Shown in pieces: positions 7,701 through 8,596 of a stretch of 8,596 nt of DNA. Origin of the DNA: Kiritimatiellia bacterium (GTDB lineage: Bacteria > Verrucomicrobiota > Kiritimatiellia > RFP12 > UBA1067); NCBI GenBank assembly GCA_017999015.1, contig JAGOBZ010000126.1, forward strand, positions 1 to 8,596, read 5' to 3'. The position numbers were made by a program, and so were the translations under genes. Below the pieces are notes generated by a model. The model did not search any database and was not told where the DNA came from. It worked only from the letters and a program-made list of their open reading frames with translations. Each line of letters opens with the position of its first letter. The stretch's first letter is position 1.

Positions 7701-7899
7701 CGAGCGTCGCGCACCAGGCGCGGTCCGTCTGGCCGCAGCGCTGCGGCCAGCGCGCCGCCATGTCCTCCAGCGCTAGCCGCACCGCTTCCGGCTGGATGCG
7801 GGCAAGCTGGCGGCGTGTCTCCGCCGGACGAAGGACAGGCTGCGCCGCTGGGCTCGAAAACAGAGGCAGCATGGATAGTAAGAGCAGGGCGTGTTTCAC
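4732..7899 (-). CDS. Secreted beta-propeller / c-type haem / SUMF1-like fusion protein (HzsA-middle-like)
   Basis: The protein has 1055 residues. A signal peptide (MKHALLLLSMLPLFSSPAAQ) is followed by a helical stretch to about 130. From about 164 come PD40/WD40-like propeller blades, for example LHWDARRLMFTG and WYPTQMPDGRVMYLRW near 269-284. The part from about 340 to 560, with SGHHGVPRMGEL, resembles proteins carrying the hydrazine synthase alpha middle domain. Two c-type haem motifs follow: CSGCH (568-572) and CVRCH (619-623). A Pro-rich linker at 767-788 leads to a SUMF1/FGE-sulfatase domain at about 815-1050 with RLPSGGEWEW (910-919), GLRDVHGNVWEW (993-1004) and RGGSWW (1017-1022). The copper-binding cysteines of true formylglycine-generating enzyme are absent after RGGSW, so sulfatase activation is unlikely. 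A periplasmic redox role is inferred; hydrazine synthesis is not implied. The start is GTG, the only option that keeps the full signal peptide. It follows the aldo/keto reductase by 28 bases. Confidence 0.88.
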   Translation of the reverse strand: MKHALLLLSMLPLFSSPAAQPVLRPAETRRQLARIQPEAVRLALEDMAARWPQRCGQTDRAWCATLGERRDALLRRLDAKEPAAAAEADALVRQVRAALLANPLLDAEQFLLVRRGANNLALPQNWQQQRDVNRKGLTNEIALLTGLRGSPTLTPLHRAEPGTYVGDLQLHWDARRLMFTGENEKRLHRVYELDLAAPSQPKMFPFIPDDDVDNYAGCWLADDSVLFLSNATFIGVPCVVGSSYVAALYRWMPADGAIRRLTFDQDHNWYPTQMPDGRVMYLRWEYSGIVHYVSRLLFTLNPDGTGQRELYGSNSYWPNALFYARPVPGDPHRFTAIVSGHHGVPRMGELVMFDPTRGRRETQGVVQRIPGRGQPVENRVKDELVDDSWPKFLHPWPLGGGYILTACKPEPDALWGLYLVDTFDNITLIHEEPGQALFEPVPIQPTPRPVLLQDHARTAEKHGRVKIVDIYEGPGLAGVPRGTVKSLRLMTYSFAYRGMGSETDRVGFDGPWDVVRIMGSVPVEPDGSAYFEVPANTPISLQPLDAQGRAVQLMRSWLTVMPGELQSCSGCHEPQNSSAGPTRPMQAMARPPSQIRPWYGPERGIAFNREVQPVLDRYCVRCHDGRAGRPDFTLRPGVPIKTKEVYYINANNLFPPAYLALCAYIRSQTQEGDNRLQTPCNFHVSTTELFQILEAGHHGVRLDAESWDRLTTWIDMNRPNHGTWSENVGATRMGRLAERRAEMQRRYANLDEAHEVTYGVATLSAPALTPEAPPPPAPPAPAVPGWPFDAAAARAKQQALGAVTRALDLGGGVSLTLVRIPAGAYADADGRRVTIARPFWISADEVTNEQYARFDPQHDSFMERGEYMQFTPEERGYPLNTPTQPVCRVSFDAASAFCRYAAQRSGLRVRLPSGGEWEWAARAGAATPMTYGGIDADFSAQANLADAVFHKMERLRANMPGAAIPAWRPAVTNVSDGFRVSSPVGSFASNAWGLRDVHGNVWEWTADRLPDGRAVARGGSWWKRPRHATFAARVPYAPWQQVYDVGFRVLVESDD

Positions 7900-7902
7900 G
7901 AT

Positions 7903-7908
7903 ACCTCC
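7903..7908 (-). promoter_or_regulatory. Ribosome binding site deciding the GTG start
   Basis: A full GGAGGT lies three bases before the GTG (7899-7897) of the haem/SUMF1 gene. The spacing is shorter than usual. The next in-frame ATG (7872) would cut off most of the signal peptide, and no in-frame ATG exists between the upstream stop and the GTG, so GTG is preferred. Confidence 0.6.
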
Positions 7909-7927
7909 ATCCTTGGCGCATCCATTC

Positions 7928-8596
7928 TCATGGCTCGAGCGGAGCGAGTGCTTCGATGTCGCGGCGCATGCGCGCGAGGTCGGACGGCTCGATCGCCAGC
8001 GCGCCGGCCTCGGCGTTTTCTATCGCGTTGGCGGCTTTGCGCGCGCCGCACAGCGCGACCGTGATGCCGGGCTGCGCCACTGTCCAGGCGATCACGAGCT
8101 GGGCCAGCGTACAGCCATAACTCTCGGTGAGCGGCTGCCAGCCGGCCAGCAGGTCCAGCACGCCGCGCCGGCGTTCCGGCGCGAACCAAGAGAGCTTGTT
8201 GCGGAAGGCTTCAGGCGGGAAGACCGTATCCATGCCGATCTTGCCGGTGAGCAGGCCCTGCTCCAGCGGCGAGTAGGCCAGGATGGCGATCGCGTGGTTC
8301 ATGCAGTACGGAAGCAGGTCGCGTTCAATGGTGCGGTCAAGCATGCTATAACGCGGCTGGTTGGTCACGATCGCGCCGGCCGCGCGGTACTCGTCCATTT
8401 GCGCCGGCGTGCAGTTCGAGACGCCGATCTCGCGGATTTTGCCTTGCTGGCGCAGCGCCATCAGGCAGTCCATCGTGTCCTCGATCGGGGTTTTGAACGG
8501 TTCCGTCGCTTGCGCGTGCGTCTGCATCAGGTCGATGCGGTCGGTGCCGAGCCGGCGCAGGCTGTCCTCGACCTCGATGCGGAGGGTGCGCGGCTC
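7928..8596 (-). CDS. Aldo/keto reductase, C-terminal 222 residues (5' partial)
   Basis: The frame runs open through the right edge, so the start and the N-terminal catalytic Asp/Tyr/Lys part lie outside. The visible protein begins EPRTLRIEVEDSLRRLGTDR and continues IDLMQTH, matching the (E)SLRRLGTDYIDLYQxH strand and conserved His of the NAD(P)H-dependent aldo/keto reductase barrel. GKIREIGVSNCTPAQMDEY, the NQPRYSMLDR segment, LAYSPLEQGLLTGK and the cofactor-end segment ITVALCGARKAANAIENA follow in the family's usual order. It should reduce or oxidise a carbonyl or sugar with NAD(P)H in the cytoplasm, as no export signal is visible here. The subfamily cannot be fixed; IolS/YghZ-type general reductases are the nearest I recall. 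It is the first of three closely spaced minus-strand genes within view. Confidence 0.92.
   Translation of the reverse strand, partial: EPRTLRIEVEDSLRRLGTDRIDLMQTHAQATEPFKTPIEDTMDCLMALRQQGKIREIGVSNCTPAQMDEYRAAGAIVTNQPRYSMLDRTIERDLLPYCMNHAIAILAYSPLEQGLLTGKIGMDTVFPPEAFRNKLSWFAPERRRGVLDLLAGWQPLTESYGCTLAQLVIAWTVAQPGITVALCGARKAANAIENAEAGALAIEPSDLARMRRDIEALAPLEP

Noticed and set aside
4732..7899. Hydrazine synthase / anammox function.
   Set aside because: Only a middle-domain resemblance is seen; the SUMF1 fusion, the missing Tyr after CxxCH and the absence of other anammox genes argue against it.

Overview
The window is GC-rich bacterial DNA carrying four protein genes and one folded intergenic repeat. 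The gene families are large FAD-dependent oxidoreductases with discoidin and HEAT-like parts, and a secreted beta-propeller / c-type haem / formylglycine-enzyme-like (SUMF1) fusion. In my memory these are typical of the Planctomycetes-Verrucomicrobia-Kiritimatiellota-Lentisphaerae group, so I infer a member of that group. No marker gene in the window fixes the taxonomy.

Left part, plus strand (1-3236): the 3' portion of a very large FAD-dependent oxidoreductase gene whose start lies before the window. The protein has two FAD modules in tandem. The first is interrupted by a discoidin-like beta-sandwich, and the second is followed by a helical, HEAT-like tail.

Middle (3237-3411): the gap between two convergent genes is almost filled by a palindromic element with 18-base inverted ends (17 of 18 matching). 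Inside it are a nested stem and two perfect 8-bp hairpins, which together can form a cruciform or three-way-junction fold. A further inverted partial copy of one of its stems lies just outside, beside the stop codon of the next gene.

Right part, minus strand (8596 down to 3412): three genes in the order aldo/keto reductase (5' end cut by the window edge), secreted propeller / haem c / SUMF1 protein, and Tat-exported metallo-beta-lactamase-fold hydrolase. Gaps of 28 and 12 bases suggest one transcript, with its promoter beyond the right edge. The last two proteins carry export signals, so they probably act in the periplasm or at the cell surface, with a redox haem protein next to a metal-dependent hydrolase. 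The shared substrate cannot be read from the sequence. I see no CRISPR array, tRNA, rRNA, transposase, phage gene or recognisable defence system. The most unusual items are the gene architectures and the intergenic palindrome.
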